64,000 nt of DNA, taken from positions 100,343,782 through 100,407,781 of the forward strand of contig NC_067473.1 in assembly GCF_947179515.1 (NCBI RefSeq), written 5' to 3'. The DNA comes from Apodemus sylvaticus (lineage: Eukaryota > Chordata > Mammalia > Rodentia > Muridae). The position numbers and the translations under genes are program-made. The notes under the pieces are model-generated. The model was not told where the DNA came from. It ran no database searches and saw nothing but the letters and a program-made list of their open reading frames with translations. Of the stretch, positions 33,870 through 46,150 are shown in pieces (the first letter of the stretch is position 1; every line of letters begins with the position of its first letter).

Positions 33870-36795
33870 AAAGGCATCGATAAATAATCATTTTTAAGTG
33901 GAGAGCAGTGGACCACCGGGTACAATTCAGCCCAAAGTTTCCTCTTCCACTGTCCAGCCTTGAACACTGCCACACTCTTAATCCTCAGTCCCAGGCACTC
34001 GGGATTAAATGGTTCAGTAGCTACCGACGCTCACTCAGAACTGTGTGTCACTAACTGTTCTAAGCTCTCCGTGCAGCTCAGTGAACCCTCAAACAACCCT
34101 AGAAGGGTATTTCGGGTAAAAGTAACTGGGCCAAAGCTAGAAAATGGGGCTCAAACTTAGCTAAGCTTCTTCATCATAGCTTCTGCCTCTTAGAAAACGG
34201 AGAGCTGCCAACTAGAGGGATCACTTGACTTAGAAGCTGAAAAAATGAAGCCCTCTCGCCCTTAGTGAAGGTGTCATCCATCTCTCTTGTCAGCTCTCCT
34301 CTCTCTGCCAGAAACATGGTAAGGCCTCTGGGGCCCCGGAGCTTACTCCAGGAACTCAGAGAAGTCCTCCGTAAGCCTCCAGGGGAGACATGTCCGCTGA
34401 ACCTCATGAAGAGCTCTGTGTGGCATTGTAGATCTCTACTCTCCGATACTACTGCCTGTCACCCTGTGGCTAATAAGCCCTTGGGATGTGGCCAGTCCAG
34501 GACAAAACCCAAAGTAAACTAGACATAGTTTGAAGATGTAATTAAAAAAAAGAATGTAAGATACTGTTGTTAAAATAGTATCTTAGACATGTAGAATTAA
34601 CTGTTTTGAAACTGGTTTCACTCCTCTTAGTGCGGGTGACTAGAACATTTTAAATCATGTGATTGACATTTCCCAGGGTGATGTCATTGACGCTTGGAGC
34701 AGCCCTGGCTCCCCGCTCCCCATGGAAGCCTGCTCTGTGAATGCTCCTTACAGGAGGGAGGAAGCGTCCTCAGCTCCGAGGAGCATGGGCCCATGTCCAA
34801 CTAAATTCGGGGATCAAATCTTGGGAACTCGGGGTCTCATCAGTGACTGGTCTCACTCTCCATTAAGACCAAAGTGAGGATTACCACACTTGCATCTTTG
34901 AAACTCACACTGAGCTGCCAAACCAGTCCCTCAGAATGGAGCTCTGTCTTCAGGGGACATTTGTGAGTCTGGCTGTCGCTGGACTGAGCCTGGCAAGAGA
35001 TGCCACCAGCCAGGAATTCAATTCCCTGAAGCAGCTACTTCCTTTCCCGTCCTGCTGCTAAGTCAAAGTTCTCAGTGACCCAACGTAAGAGGGATTCAAT
35101 GTGAGAGAGAATTTATTGTATTCTTCAATCTGCATAGCACACAGTCCAGGGAGCAATGGCGTCGCCTTTACAAGAACACCTCTCCTTCCATCCCTGACTT
35201 ACGCCTCCACCTACGCCCAGCTAAGCATCGTCTCATCTCGCAAAGCACGACTGCAATGTCTACCTGCCGAGGCCCATTTGTGTCCAGCCCATTGCTAAGC
35301 TATCCTGGAGTGTTTTGCAATCCTGTGGTTCAACCCAGTCACTAAAAAACACAATAACCCTGTACCTGTCAAAACATCTGACTCGTGGGTTAGTAGAGTG
35401 AAGGCTGATGCAATCCCAAATCTGGCTGCATCAGCTGCTAAGGTTGACAGGAAATAAGTAGGCATCCAAGGACACAAGAAATTGTTGTGGCCCCAATGAA
35501 ACCTGAAGACTGAAGCCATAACATAGGGTATCTGGGACCCCACATCATTCATCCCAGTGTCCAGTTCACAGCAAGTGCACAAACAATGCCAGTTAATCAC
35601 AGGTATGAAGAATTGCTTAATTCAAGACCCAGGCCTTTTGGATCTCAAGAGAGAGGAATGGGTCTCAGCTAGCACAAGTGGTCTGGCTCTGTCAGGCCTT
35701 GAGGTAGCTACCAGCCAGCCTGATACCCACGTCTAAGCCCTGGTCCCTTGCGGTGAACATAAACAATCCCAGTGGCCATTCAGCAAGGCCACTTTTGATC
35801 AGGACCAGAAAAGCAAAACCCCTCACCTTTATATCTGAATATTTGTGAAACAGGAATACCACCCAAGTCATAAAAAGGACCAGGCAACAGCCCCTGATCC
35901 TGGCTAATCATGGTTGCTTTCCTACAATGGTTGCAGCTCTTAGCCTCCCTCCGTTCGTTTTCCCCTATAGGAAGAATTTTAAGATGCCTGCCCAAAGATT
36001 CATGCCTGCTTCCTATCAGCTCTTGGTCCTGCGCAAGTCCTTACAAACTGTGACCAAGCACAAGAACAGATCCTCTAAGACTTAACACCAAAACATCCCA
36101 AAGACTACTCCAGCAAGCCTTAATGTGGTGGGGTCCAGGACTTGACTTTGGCTAAAGAGAACTTGCAAAGCCCCTTTCCTGGGTTGTGTCTATGGTGGCC
36201 ATCACCCCCAATTCAAAGAAAACTCAGAGCAGAGAGAAGCTGGGGGAAAACTGGTTAAGTGTCACTTCTGTGACTGACAGACTAGACAAAGGACACTCTC
36301 CAACCAGATTCATGTAACCTTCTATTCCCTTCTTCAAACAAAAAACCTCAACAATGCAGAAACAAACAGAATTAGCCATGCGCACACAGGTACACATGTG
36401 TAAACAGCCATTCACTAACTTGAGGCCTTGTAACTCATTACAGGTAATTGATACCACCAAGGGACGTAAGCTGGGCAAAACCCTACAATCACCAGGAAGT
36501 GCAAGCAAGGCCAGGAGCCAGAAGTCTGCCCTACTTTCCTGCATGTGACCAGAACAAGGGACTTAGACTGAGCCTCACTTTCTCACTCTGGAAAGTAAAG
36601 CTCACAGAAAGGAGCTGTGACGGCAATGCTGCATGGCGGTGCCTGGCAACAGCACAAGTTCAAAGAGAAACCCACAGTCCTTCCTCACCATGGGCTCCGA
36701 CTGAAGCCAACCCTGAGTCGGTTCCACCAAGTCCACATGACTTGCCCACAGCATCCTGCCACGGCTACAAGCCTTTCCCAAAAGCCAGACTCAAG
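33870..36795. other. Intergenic stretch without a gene
   Basis: No coding region with family resemblance and no clear SINE in these 2.9 kb. Several unrelated frames of 60-160 codons occur on both strands. The G+C content is higher than in the rest of the intergenic DNA, and the origin is unresolved. Confidence 0.45.
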
Positions 36796-36799
36796 GCCT

Positions 36800-36995
36800 T
36801 AGGGATGGCTCAAGAGTTAGAGTGTGCACTGTTCTTGCAGAGGGCCCAAGTTTGGTTCCCACATCTTGACACCAACACCACACAGCTCACGACAACCTGC
36901 AACTCCAGGCCAGTTTCCAATACCCTTTTCTGACTTCTGCAGGCAGTACATTCATGTGTACATATTCATACATGGAAACACAAATACAACTTTTA
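36800..36995 (+). mobile_element. B3/B2-like SINE
   Basis: TTAGGGATGGCTCAAGAGTTAGAG, CAAGTTTGGTTCCCACATC, AGCTCACGACAACCTGCAACTCC and TTTTCTGACTTCTGCAGGCA, in B3 order. Confidence 0.75.
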
Positions 36996-36999
36996 TTCT

Positions 37000-37130
37000 G
37001 TTTAGTCTTTTGGCAGGGTCTATGTAGCTCTGGCTCTCCTAAAACTCACTCTATAGACCAGGCTGGGCTCAAACTCAGAGATCTGACTGCCTCTGCCTCC
37101 CAGTGCTGGGGACTGTGCCACTAAGCCTAG
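37000..37130 (-). mobile_element. B1 SINE, reverse orientation
   Basis: CAGGGTCTATGTAGCTCTGGCT, CACTCTATAGACCAGGCTGGGCTC, CTCTGCCTCCCAGTGCTGGG. Confidence 0.85.
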
Positions 37131-37142
37131 ATATATAAATAT

Positions 37143-37145
<3 letters not shown>

Positions 37146-37226
<81 letters not shown>
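37146..37226. repeat. (TA)n followed by (CA)n
   Basis: About 27 TA units (37146-37200), then about 12 CA units. Confidence 0.95.
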
Positions 37227-37230
<4 letters not shown>

Positions 37231-37687
37231 TAAGCCAAACTCCAACTTGTCCTACATGCCCAAGGTAAAGCAAATACTAACAAATACTGGCTTAGCTCAT
37301 TCATCACTTAAAAGGTCACAGGTAGTAATCTAGTGGAAATCTTTTTATTTTAATTCAATCTTTCATCAAAATTTGCTTCTAGGCTGCCCTTTGGTGCCTA
37401 TCAGGTGTTTTGTTTTTCTCTATCAGAAGAAAAATTTCACATTAACATTCAAATGCCCTAGTTTGGTCACAGGTGTCAGAGCCTGTGAAACCAACAGGAA
37501 ATGTATCTGTGAAGTGGAGCAAACAGGTGTTTCTGAACTTGTTTATCTTTATCCACACCACCCAAACTCGATTGTTTTGAAAACTTTATCAAATTTTTTA
37601 TCTCATTCTGCACAAAAGTTACTGATGAACAAATAAAAATAATGCACTCCTAATACCAACAGCCTAGGGAAAATGCCTTCATTTGCT

Positions 37688-37812
37688 TGTTTAGACAAGG
37701 TTTCCCTATACAGCCCTGGTTAACCTGGAACTCACTGAGACCAGGCTAGCCTAGAACTAATAGATATACCTACCACTGCTCTGATTAAAGGCATGCACCA
37801 CACTGGGCTGGA
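37688..37812 (-). mobile_element. B1 SINE, reverse orientation
   Basis: GACAAGGTTTCCCTATACAGCCCTGG, CTGGAACTCACTGAGACCAGGCTAGCC, ATTAAAGGCATGCACCACACTGGGC. Confidence 0.85.
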
Positions 37813-38399
37813 AAATGTCCATTTAAGGCTCAGTCCTGGTTAGGTTTTATTCTGAGACTTGATTCAGCAACAATCTGGACACCAACACATGTCACAGAGT
37901 TCAAACGTCAAAGCAGAAGGTAAGCTAAAGAGCTGACTGCGGAGTTAGCCTGGGAGGAACCGGGGCTCACTGCCAGGGATGTGTAACAGAGTGGACTCCT
38001 GAGGACTTGTCAACCATCGCTGAGCTGCACGACCTGCCATCCTCCGTGCAGCTTTTCCTAGGCACTCTGCAGTTTACTAGGCAGTTTATCTAAACTGTAA
38101 GGGAAACGAGAACATTCCAGTCTCCCCTAACGCTCATCAACTCCCATGCAACCCGCCAGAGCACTGGGAGTGAACGGGCCTGGGCTCAGATACTCTGCCG
38201 TCATCAGACCCAGAAAACCGACACCACAGCAAAAGTGGGACACTCGTGTCAGTGTTTCAATAAAGGAGATAACCCGTCAGAAACAGCGGAAGCATTTACC
38301 TAGTCTGGCTCAGATTCCTGAGTGGATCACACTCATCTGATATAAGCTAGCTGAGCAAAATTGATTCCCCTCAGTGCAAATTCTGTAGAGAACACAAAG

Positions 38400-39241
38400 G
38401 ATAAAAATGGCACAGTAATGTTTATTTCAACCTTCAAACAGCACAAAGTGACAGCTTCTGATACCAAATCATACAAGGGTTACTGGAAGAACAAAACAAT
38501 ATTAACATAAAGAAAATCATTCAAACAACAAAAAGTAAGTGCTTCGCATCTCAGCCAATGCTGTGCAGCGCTGCCAGCGGGCGTGACCACCAGGGCTTCC
38601 AGCAGCAGGAGCAAAGCAAAGCCAGGCTCCGAGAGACATGCATTCTCGCCTGGGAGCTTATACCCAAGTCATCCGCCCCACTGCTCCACTCAGAATCCCT
38701 AAACCTCATCTTACAATGTAACTAGGATCTGGGAGTGGTAACAACGAAAACAACCTCAAAACCCAAGAGGGTGACAAGAAAGTAAACAGTAAACAAGGTT
38801 TCCCATAAGGCATCAGGAGACCTGCTGGCTGGCTCCTCACTGCCCCAGCCTAGAAAAAACGTTCTCTCTCAGCAAATTCAAACCTTCAGAAGGTTAACCA
38901 GCAGGTCCAGTCAAAGCTTTCAGAGACAGTCCTGATCTCTTATTTTTATTTATACATTTTTTTGTTTTTGGTAAATGTTTCATATAAAACATAAAATCAA
39001 GTTCTATTTTATAAAAAACTGAATATTTTAATAGTAAAAATATATATATATTTAAATCTTTTTAAAAAGACACATAGCAATACTTCATAAGACTGGATTT
39101 GACTCCCCCACCCACCACGGCCAGCCATCCACTCTGACGCTGTGGACAGCTACATGAAGGTACATTAAGGCAAAGGCTCCGGTGAGGCATGTCCACTGTG
39201 CCCGGCTGGAGACTCTGGTGAGCACCCTGCTCCTCGCAGGG
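38400..39241 (-). other. Rpia: Rpia 3' untranslated region
   Basis: This is the DNA from the Rpia stop to the probable poly(A) site. It is free of SINEs and AT-rich near 38940-39070. A complement of AATAAA at 38421-38426 is the best poly(A) signal and gives a 3' UTR of about 830 bases. The exact end is inferred. Confidence 0.7.
38421..38426 (-). terminator. Rpia: Rpia poly(A) signal (AATAAA on - strand)
   Basis: TTTATT on the + strand, followed on the - strand by CATTACTGTGCCA. It is the most distal canonical signal before intergenic DNA. Confidence 0.65.
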
Positions 39242-39336
39242 TTAGAAGGGCTTCTCCCTCACGTTCACTGAGCCGTCCTGCATCCCGAAGTAGACTCTCT
39301 CTGCCATGTTGATGAAGAGGCCAGTGTCCACCACGC
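39242..39336 (-). CDS. Rpia: Rpia exon 9, coding part
   Basis: The acceptor TCAG is at 39340-39337. The first two bases complete a Gly codon with exon 8, then VVDTGLFINMAERVYFGMQD. TAA is at 39244-39242. Confidence 0.96.
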
Positions 39337-42300
39337 CTGAGAATGAGGAATAGGCCCATTAAAGTCCAGCCTCCCAAGACAAGGCAAGCAGCAGTGTTCC
39401 TTCCCAGGAGCAACCATCACAAGCCAGCACTGGACAATACACGCTGAAAGAAGCCAGGGTTATCTTTGCTCCTTCCTGGCACCTCTTCCTCCCTCTACAT
39501 CATGGCTTGTTCTGTGCACCAGATGTGCCAGCTTCGTGCCCCCGCAGACCCTCTGCTCACGCTGTCCCCTTGCCTGCTGCTCGTCCTCTGCATCCTCCGG
39601 TGCACCTGCCACAGAGACCAAGATAACACTTCCCAGGTATGTTCTGTCAACTACCGTCCTGCAAAGCCTTCCTCAGAGTAGGAGATATTCACAAAACATA
39701 CACCTGACAAAGGATCACGTCAGAATACAGTTCCTAAGTCACTAAGTGAGTGACAACCCAACAGAAAAAGGAGTACAAAACCTAAACAAGTACCTCTAAA
39801 AGAAGCAAACTCAAAAAGCATTCAAGCTCACTAGTGGTAGAGCAGACAGCTACTCAGTCACCAGGATGAGTAGTGGCAGGTGACCGCAATGTGGAGGCAC
39901 AGACAAGAATATTCCTGAAGTCTGCCGGTCATCGTCCAGCTCCTAGTTCAATGAGACTGACTCAAAGAAGACAGGACACAGCTGGCTTCTGCACATAGAT
40001 ACATGGGTGTACACACATGCACTTGCATGCACACACTTGCAGTCACACACACACACTTGCAGTCACACACACACATGTACTCACACACACACACATGCAC
40101 ACACGCACAGTAGCATGAATATATCACTATATTGTTTATGCACACACACTAACAGTGGAATACTCAGCAATGAGAATTAACTAACTATATAAGGCCTTCA
40201 CCAAAAATGTTTACATATACACATAGAGTACAGTGAACTAACACTGGCCAACTATCAAAGAAGATGGGAGTGAACCCAGTGTGTAGGAAGCAGACCTGCA
40301 CTGGTGCCCTGGACAGGTGAACTGGCACTCTGATGTGGGAGCAATTTAAGGTCATCTTGTAAAATGAGACTAACCTTTTGATCTGGTATGAGAAGTGCAA
40401 ATGACCACTGACAGGGGTCTGGTTAAGTAAATTGTAACACAGCCACAAATTAGAATATCACCATTATTTTTTAAAGATTTATTTATTTTATGTGCATGAG
40501 CACACTGTAGCTGTCTTCAGACACACCAGAAGAAGGCATCAGATCCCATTACAAATAGTTGTAAGCAACCATGTGGTTGCTGGGAATTGAACTCAGGACC
40601 TCTGGAAGAGCACTCAGTACTCTTAACCATTAGCCACCTCTTCAACTCTTACCTTTTTTTTTTAAGTAAGGTCAGGGGCTGGAGAGATAGATCACCAGCT
40701 GAGGGGAACTGACTGCTCTTCTAGAGAACCCAAGTTCAAATCCCAGCAGCCACCTGGCAGCTCACAACTGTCCATAACTCCAAGATCTGACACCTTTACA
40801 CAGACATGTATGCAGGAAAAATACCAATGCACATTAAAAAAAAAGGTAGCGTTATCTCTTGTGAGTCAGTATGTAATAAGCTAAGGAGAAGACAGAACAC
40901 AACCTAAGTATACCATTATTTGAGTTAAAATGAGTGAGGCAGGGGAGTTTCAACTTGTGTTTTTGTGGAAGATCATCTCAAAACAAGTCATACAATTCCT
41001 TTAGTAACACTAGCTGTCTCCACACAGGGTAACTAGTTGCCTGATTGGGGGGGAAGTTGGGGGGTAGGATTTGCCACTGTTTACCCATAATGTTGAACAA
41101 CAAAGGATAAATTAAAACATCTGTGGACAGCCCTTAATACACAATCAAAATGGGAATCGAGTCACTGAAGTATGAAGGCCCTGGCACAAACCGCCTCACC
41201 GCTGGGGTTTTCTGAGGACAAGGCAGTGCTTGACACTCATTCTAACACAGCCTAGAAGCTTCAATCGGGGCCCAGAGAAAGTCAAAGGCACTTCAAAAGC
41301 TGTGAAGAAACAGCAGGTCAGCAGTCTGAAGGCATGCTTCTGGAGCCTCGAATTAATGAGGTGCTGGAGTGACTGATCCGCTCACCCCAAATAAAATCTA
41401 GAGGAAAGGGCAGAGCGTGCTACAGTGAGCAGAGGCAGGACCCAATGGAACACAGACGGGGGCTCTTCTGAGCCTCTCACTCGGGCAAATGAGCCTGGGA
41501 AGAAACAGGAAAGCTTGCCCGTCCCCTTGTCCTGGAAGGTTGTCTAATCTAGTAGGCAAAAAGTAAGAGAAAAGGAAAGCCAAAGACAGACCAGGGGTGG
41601 ACCTGTGGTCATAGTCCATCTTCCTTGCTCTAAGCTGTAACTCTGAAGTCTCCAGTATGCACAAGAAAGGCCTCAGGAAGAGCAAGAGAGCCCCCCAGTG
41701 GGCACAGCAGGAACTGGTCTTCCCACTCGACCCTAGGTCAGTCTCCATTAACCAGGAAAGTGCTCTGCCAGCCAGCATGGCCTCCTCATCGTCCTCCTCA
41801 TGCCTTCTTGGCCTTTAGTTAGAAAGGCAACACGAAGCAACAGAGTAACTCATCTGTTTCACTTAATAAATGAGGGAAAGATTTTCAGAAAACTAAAGGT
41901 GATCAGAGGCTGGACTTGAAAGAAGAAGCTGCCTTATTTTACACAGCTTATATTCAAACTGGTTTTATTCCCAACTAGCACAAATAACTTACAATCTAGA
42001 AAAACAAAATCAGGCAGTGGTGGAACAAGCACACCTTTAATCACAGCGATCAGGAGGCAGGCAATCTGTGTTCAAAGCCAGCCTGCTTTACAGAGTGAGC
42101 CTCAGGACAGCCAGGACACACAGAAACCTTGTCTCAAAAGAATAGGGATGGGGTGGGGGGTGTCAGTGGGCACTGAGATGAGGTTTCATGTAGCCCAGGT
42201 TGGCCTCAAATTCATTATGTACCAAGGAAGTCCTTGAGTCTGTTCATCCTGCCTCTACCTCCAAAGTTCCGGGCATGTGTCCCTGCGTGGGCACGATCTA

Positions 42301-45300
42301 GTGGGTAGCATCCTTTCCCCTAGAGACTTTAGTCTCCAGCACTGTAGTGTAAGAGGTGATCTAATTCATTTAATCCTCACAATGACCCCACAAGGTAGGT
42401 ACTAATTTTGGCCCTTTTTACACAGGAGAAACTGAGGCACAGAAATGTTAGCTAGGGGATCTAAGTTCATACTGCTAGAGCACATCTGGGTTAGAAGTCC
42501 GTCCAGGCAGTCTGCTCCCAGCATCCATCCGCTCAACCACTACACTCTGATAAACCCATTTTTTCGCTCACTACACAGGTATGATTTAGATTGTCCCTCG
42601 GCACTGTGAGAATGAGGCCTTTCAAATCACCTCCTCCTGTAAATCCCCTCCTACAAGCTCTGACCTGCCAGACTGAAGCCTGAACACCAATTCATCTCTA
42701 TCCAGCTCACCCAACCTTCGCCCAGCAGGCAGGTCCTCAACTCCTATCTCATTATCCCTTGGCATAAAGTCTATGCTTATATGATACAGCCTCACTCGAG
42801 CGAGTGAGCATTCAAGTCAGGGTCTTGGGACTGGAGAGATGGCTCAGTGTTTAAGTGATCTTGTAGAGACCCAAGTTCAACCCTGAGCACCCTCAACAGA
42901 AGCTCACAACTAGCTGTAACTCCAGATCAGATCAGATGCCCTCTTCTGGTCTCTATGGGCACCTGTAGTTAAATGTACATACACATAGTTAAAAATAACA
43001 AATCTTAAAACTTCAAGGAAGGTCAAGAGGCAGAAAACCTAGGGTTTACACCTTGGTGCTACAGTTGTTAGGCAAACCACTTAGCTTAGCTCTGGGCCTG
43101 TGTGGTCCCCTGTTAACTACCTCATGCATGGAGGAATTAATAAACCTTTAGAATGGTAAGCACTGTCTAGAAGATGTGATGGTCATACACAGATCAATAT
43201 CACACCTATGAAACTGCCCCACACCTAACCACCTACTCTGAACTAAACTGTTGCTATTTCTCCAGCAGAAGCAGCACTTCCAGTACCTGCAGGCACGGTT
43301 TCACACAGCCTTCCCCAGGTTTACATCAGCTCTAATCTAGGCCCAATTCCATGTAATACAGGTGTAGTGTCTTGCCTATGATATGTAACAGTGAATATAG
43401 GTAAACTGAGTCACTTCCCCTACAAAGATCAAAGAGGCTGCATCAGGCTCCTGGGAAGGGAGGGAGTCTCTCCCACAGATGGTGACCTTACTTCAAAGCA
43501 AGCACCTCTGACCTTCCATCAGCTCAGAGGCTACCCCAATTCAAACAGACTATAAAATACACACACATCAGCACTATTACACAAACCAGGAGGAGGGGGG
43601 TGATTCAAGTTAAGACCCTCAGACATTGTCTACACTGAGCACATGTTCATGCTGCCTTCTGTAGCCTCAAGAGGGATTAATTAGGAAGGGAAGTCACTGG
43701 GTGACTGTCCAGTGAACTCCACCCAGCTTACCTGGAGTCATTTTGATAGCTGTGTTCACTTCACTCCATTTATGTACCCGGTCAAACTTCCAGTCCAGGA
43801 TAAAATTCCCATTATCTGTCACCACAGGCCCCTAGAAGACAATTTTCCAATGACCAAGGATGAAAACACAGGTAGTCAAAAACAAGCAAGACAACAGCCA
43901 GACAGATGTCCCCACTCTGTGCTTCCTAGAAGATGGTTCTATAAGCAGTGGTGAGCAGGCACTTTACAGAGTCAATCGGTCCTAAAGACTTGAGTTCCAT
44001 CTTGAGGCCACACAGGTATAGAGTTAAGAGGAGCCAATGACTTCTCTGAAACTTGTTTCTTGAGTGGCAAAAAGGGGGAAAGGAGCCAGGAAGTGGTGGC
44101 ACACACCTTTAATCCCAGAACTTGGGAGGCAGAGGCAGGTGGATTTCTGAGTTCGAGGCCAGCCTGGTCTACAGAGTGAGTTCCAGGACAGTCAGGGCTA
44201 CACAGAGAAACCCTGTCTCGAAAAAACAAAAACAAAACAAAAAGGGTGAAAGGGATACAAAAAGAAATGGCTCAAGACAGTGACATTTTCAACTTTGTAG
44301 AGTGAAAACCAGGAGAACTCCTGCCAACATCGCTACATCTCAAAGCTTAGCGTAAGCACCAGCAGGAACGAAACGTAACATAAGGCAGCATGACTTCACA
44401 CATCACACCTTCTCCATCAGCAAGTCTCATTAACAGGATGGGCAGACTGACAATCAGAGGTCAGACAGGTGCAGGGCCAGAACATTTCCTCAACACCACT
44501 GGACACTAGAGAAACCTGAGGCATAGGTAAGCAGTAAGACTCCCCTGCAGTTAAAACTGTGCAAAGGTAAACCAGGCGTGGTGGCTTCTATATCTAATCC
44601 CATCACTTGGCAGGAGGCAGGAAGATCAGGAGTTCAAGGTGGACCTAGACTACATAGCAAGTTCAAGGCAGCCTCTCTTCAAATGAAAACTGGAGGAGGG
44701 GGCTAAAATAAGGTACTACATAGCCAGTTATCACAGCTTCTTTCTAAAAGAAGTCAAGAAAGTATGTCAGGGTGCAGTTATTGATCAATAAAATTTTCCC
44801 TGTCTCCCAGATTTCTCTAATAGCTACAAACACTTCTGTTTGAAGTCATTACATTTGGTTGTTTATTTAAATGCAAAAGAAAAAGTTCTTTGTAACCCAT
44901 AGTTAGAAGCTGAAGAGAAACATCTCCACAGGAGTATTACGTGTTCATACCACTACCACCACCACCACCACCACCACCACCACCACCACCACCACCTCCT
45001 CCTCCTCCTCTACCTCCTTCTCCACCCACCCCCCAGAAGTCTACTTCCTGCTACATTTACAATAGAATGCGGGGGATGTAGCTTAGTGGTACAGGACTTG
45101 CCTAGCATTTCCAGAAGCCTTGAACACAATTCCTAACACTGGGAAAAAAAAAAAAGAGGGTGGGGCTACCTTGTACAGAAAGTTCCTGAAAAAAAACCAT
45201 CTTCCTTTAGCCTTCTGTACTTGGATTAAGCCACTGGAACTTCACAAGCTTTGGAGTTTAGTGCAGACTGTTACTAACCCACAGGCAGATTATCTTGGGC

Positions 45301-46102
45301 CATCTATACCCTTTGAAAGGTAAACCCTTTGAATGCAGATACACTGTAGTTCCCACCAACCAAGAGGCTAAAAAAACGATACCAGAGCTGGGGCAATGGT
45401 GAGACTTGCATTCAATCCCAAGGAGGCAGAGGCAAGCGGTTCTCTATAAATTTGAGGCCAGCCTGGTCTACAGAGCTAGAACAGCCAATACTGCACACAG
45501 AACCCTGGGGAGAGGGGGGATGCTACCAGATAGGGCTGAGGCCTGGAGCTAAAATTTCCCCGTTTTTCCATGACCTGCCTGCCTGGTGTTTTCAATGTAT
45601 TTGAAAAGTGTCATTTGTAACCTTTGTTTTGTCTCTGTACAAATTTAAAATTGTTACCTCACTGGAATGCAGAATTTGGAATACTCTAAATCTGTGTTTC
45701 CAGGCCATAGTTTTTCCTATTTGGCTCTAAAGTAAAACTATTTCTTATTCTCTTTGAGATGAGAGTTGTACTCTTACATTGATAGTCTAAGAAAAAATGA
45801 AAGAAAAAAGAAAATACCACATCACAGAACCTGAAAAACTTTCTGCCTCCCAGACCATAGTTTTTCCTATTTGGCTCTAAAGTAAAACTATTTCTTATTC
45901 TCTTTGAGATGAGAGTTGTACTCTTACATTGATAGTCTAAGAAAAAATGAAAGAAAAAAGAAAATACCACATCACAGAACCTGAAAAACTTTCTGCCTCC
46001 CAGAACTTCCCAAAACACAGTGTTTAAGAGATTGTTCACTGGGCAGTCCAGAGGAACAGCAGGAAAGAACCATGCCCCCTTCTGGGGGGGAGGGGGAATG
46101 AG

Positions 46103-46150
<48 letters not shown>

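Larger units (their letters stand above)
39337..43731 (-). other. Rpia: Rpia intron 8
   Basis: A 4.4-kb intron with B2 elements at 40468-40650 (-), 40676-40845 (+) and 42828-43012 (+), and B1 elements at 42009-42145 (+) and 42175-42290 (-). A CA-rich tract runs from 40010 to 40110. The rest is unique sequence without a gene. Confidence 0.85.

Noticed and set aside
38570..38600. CCACCAGGG as a second CTCF site in the Rpia 3' UTR
   Set aside because: Only the first half of the motif matches; the GGCGC half is missing.
45686..46147. 153-codon open frame with an internal 50-residue repeat
   Set aside because: The repeat is explained by the 150-bp (multiple of three) tandem duplication in an Rpia intron. 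The N-terminal part is (CA)n.
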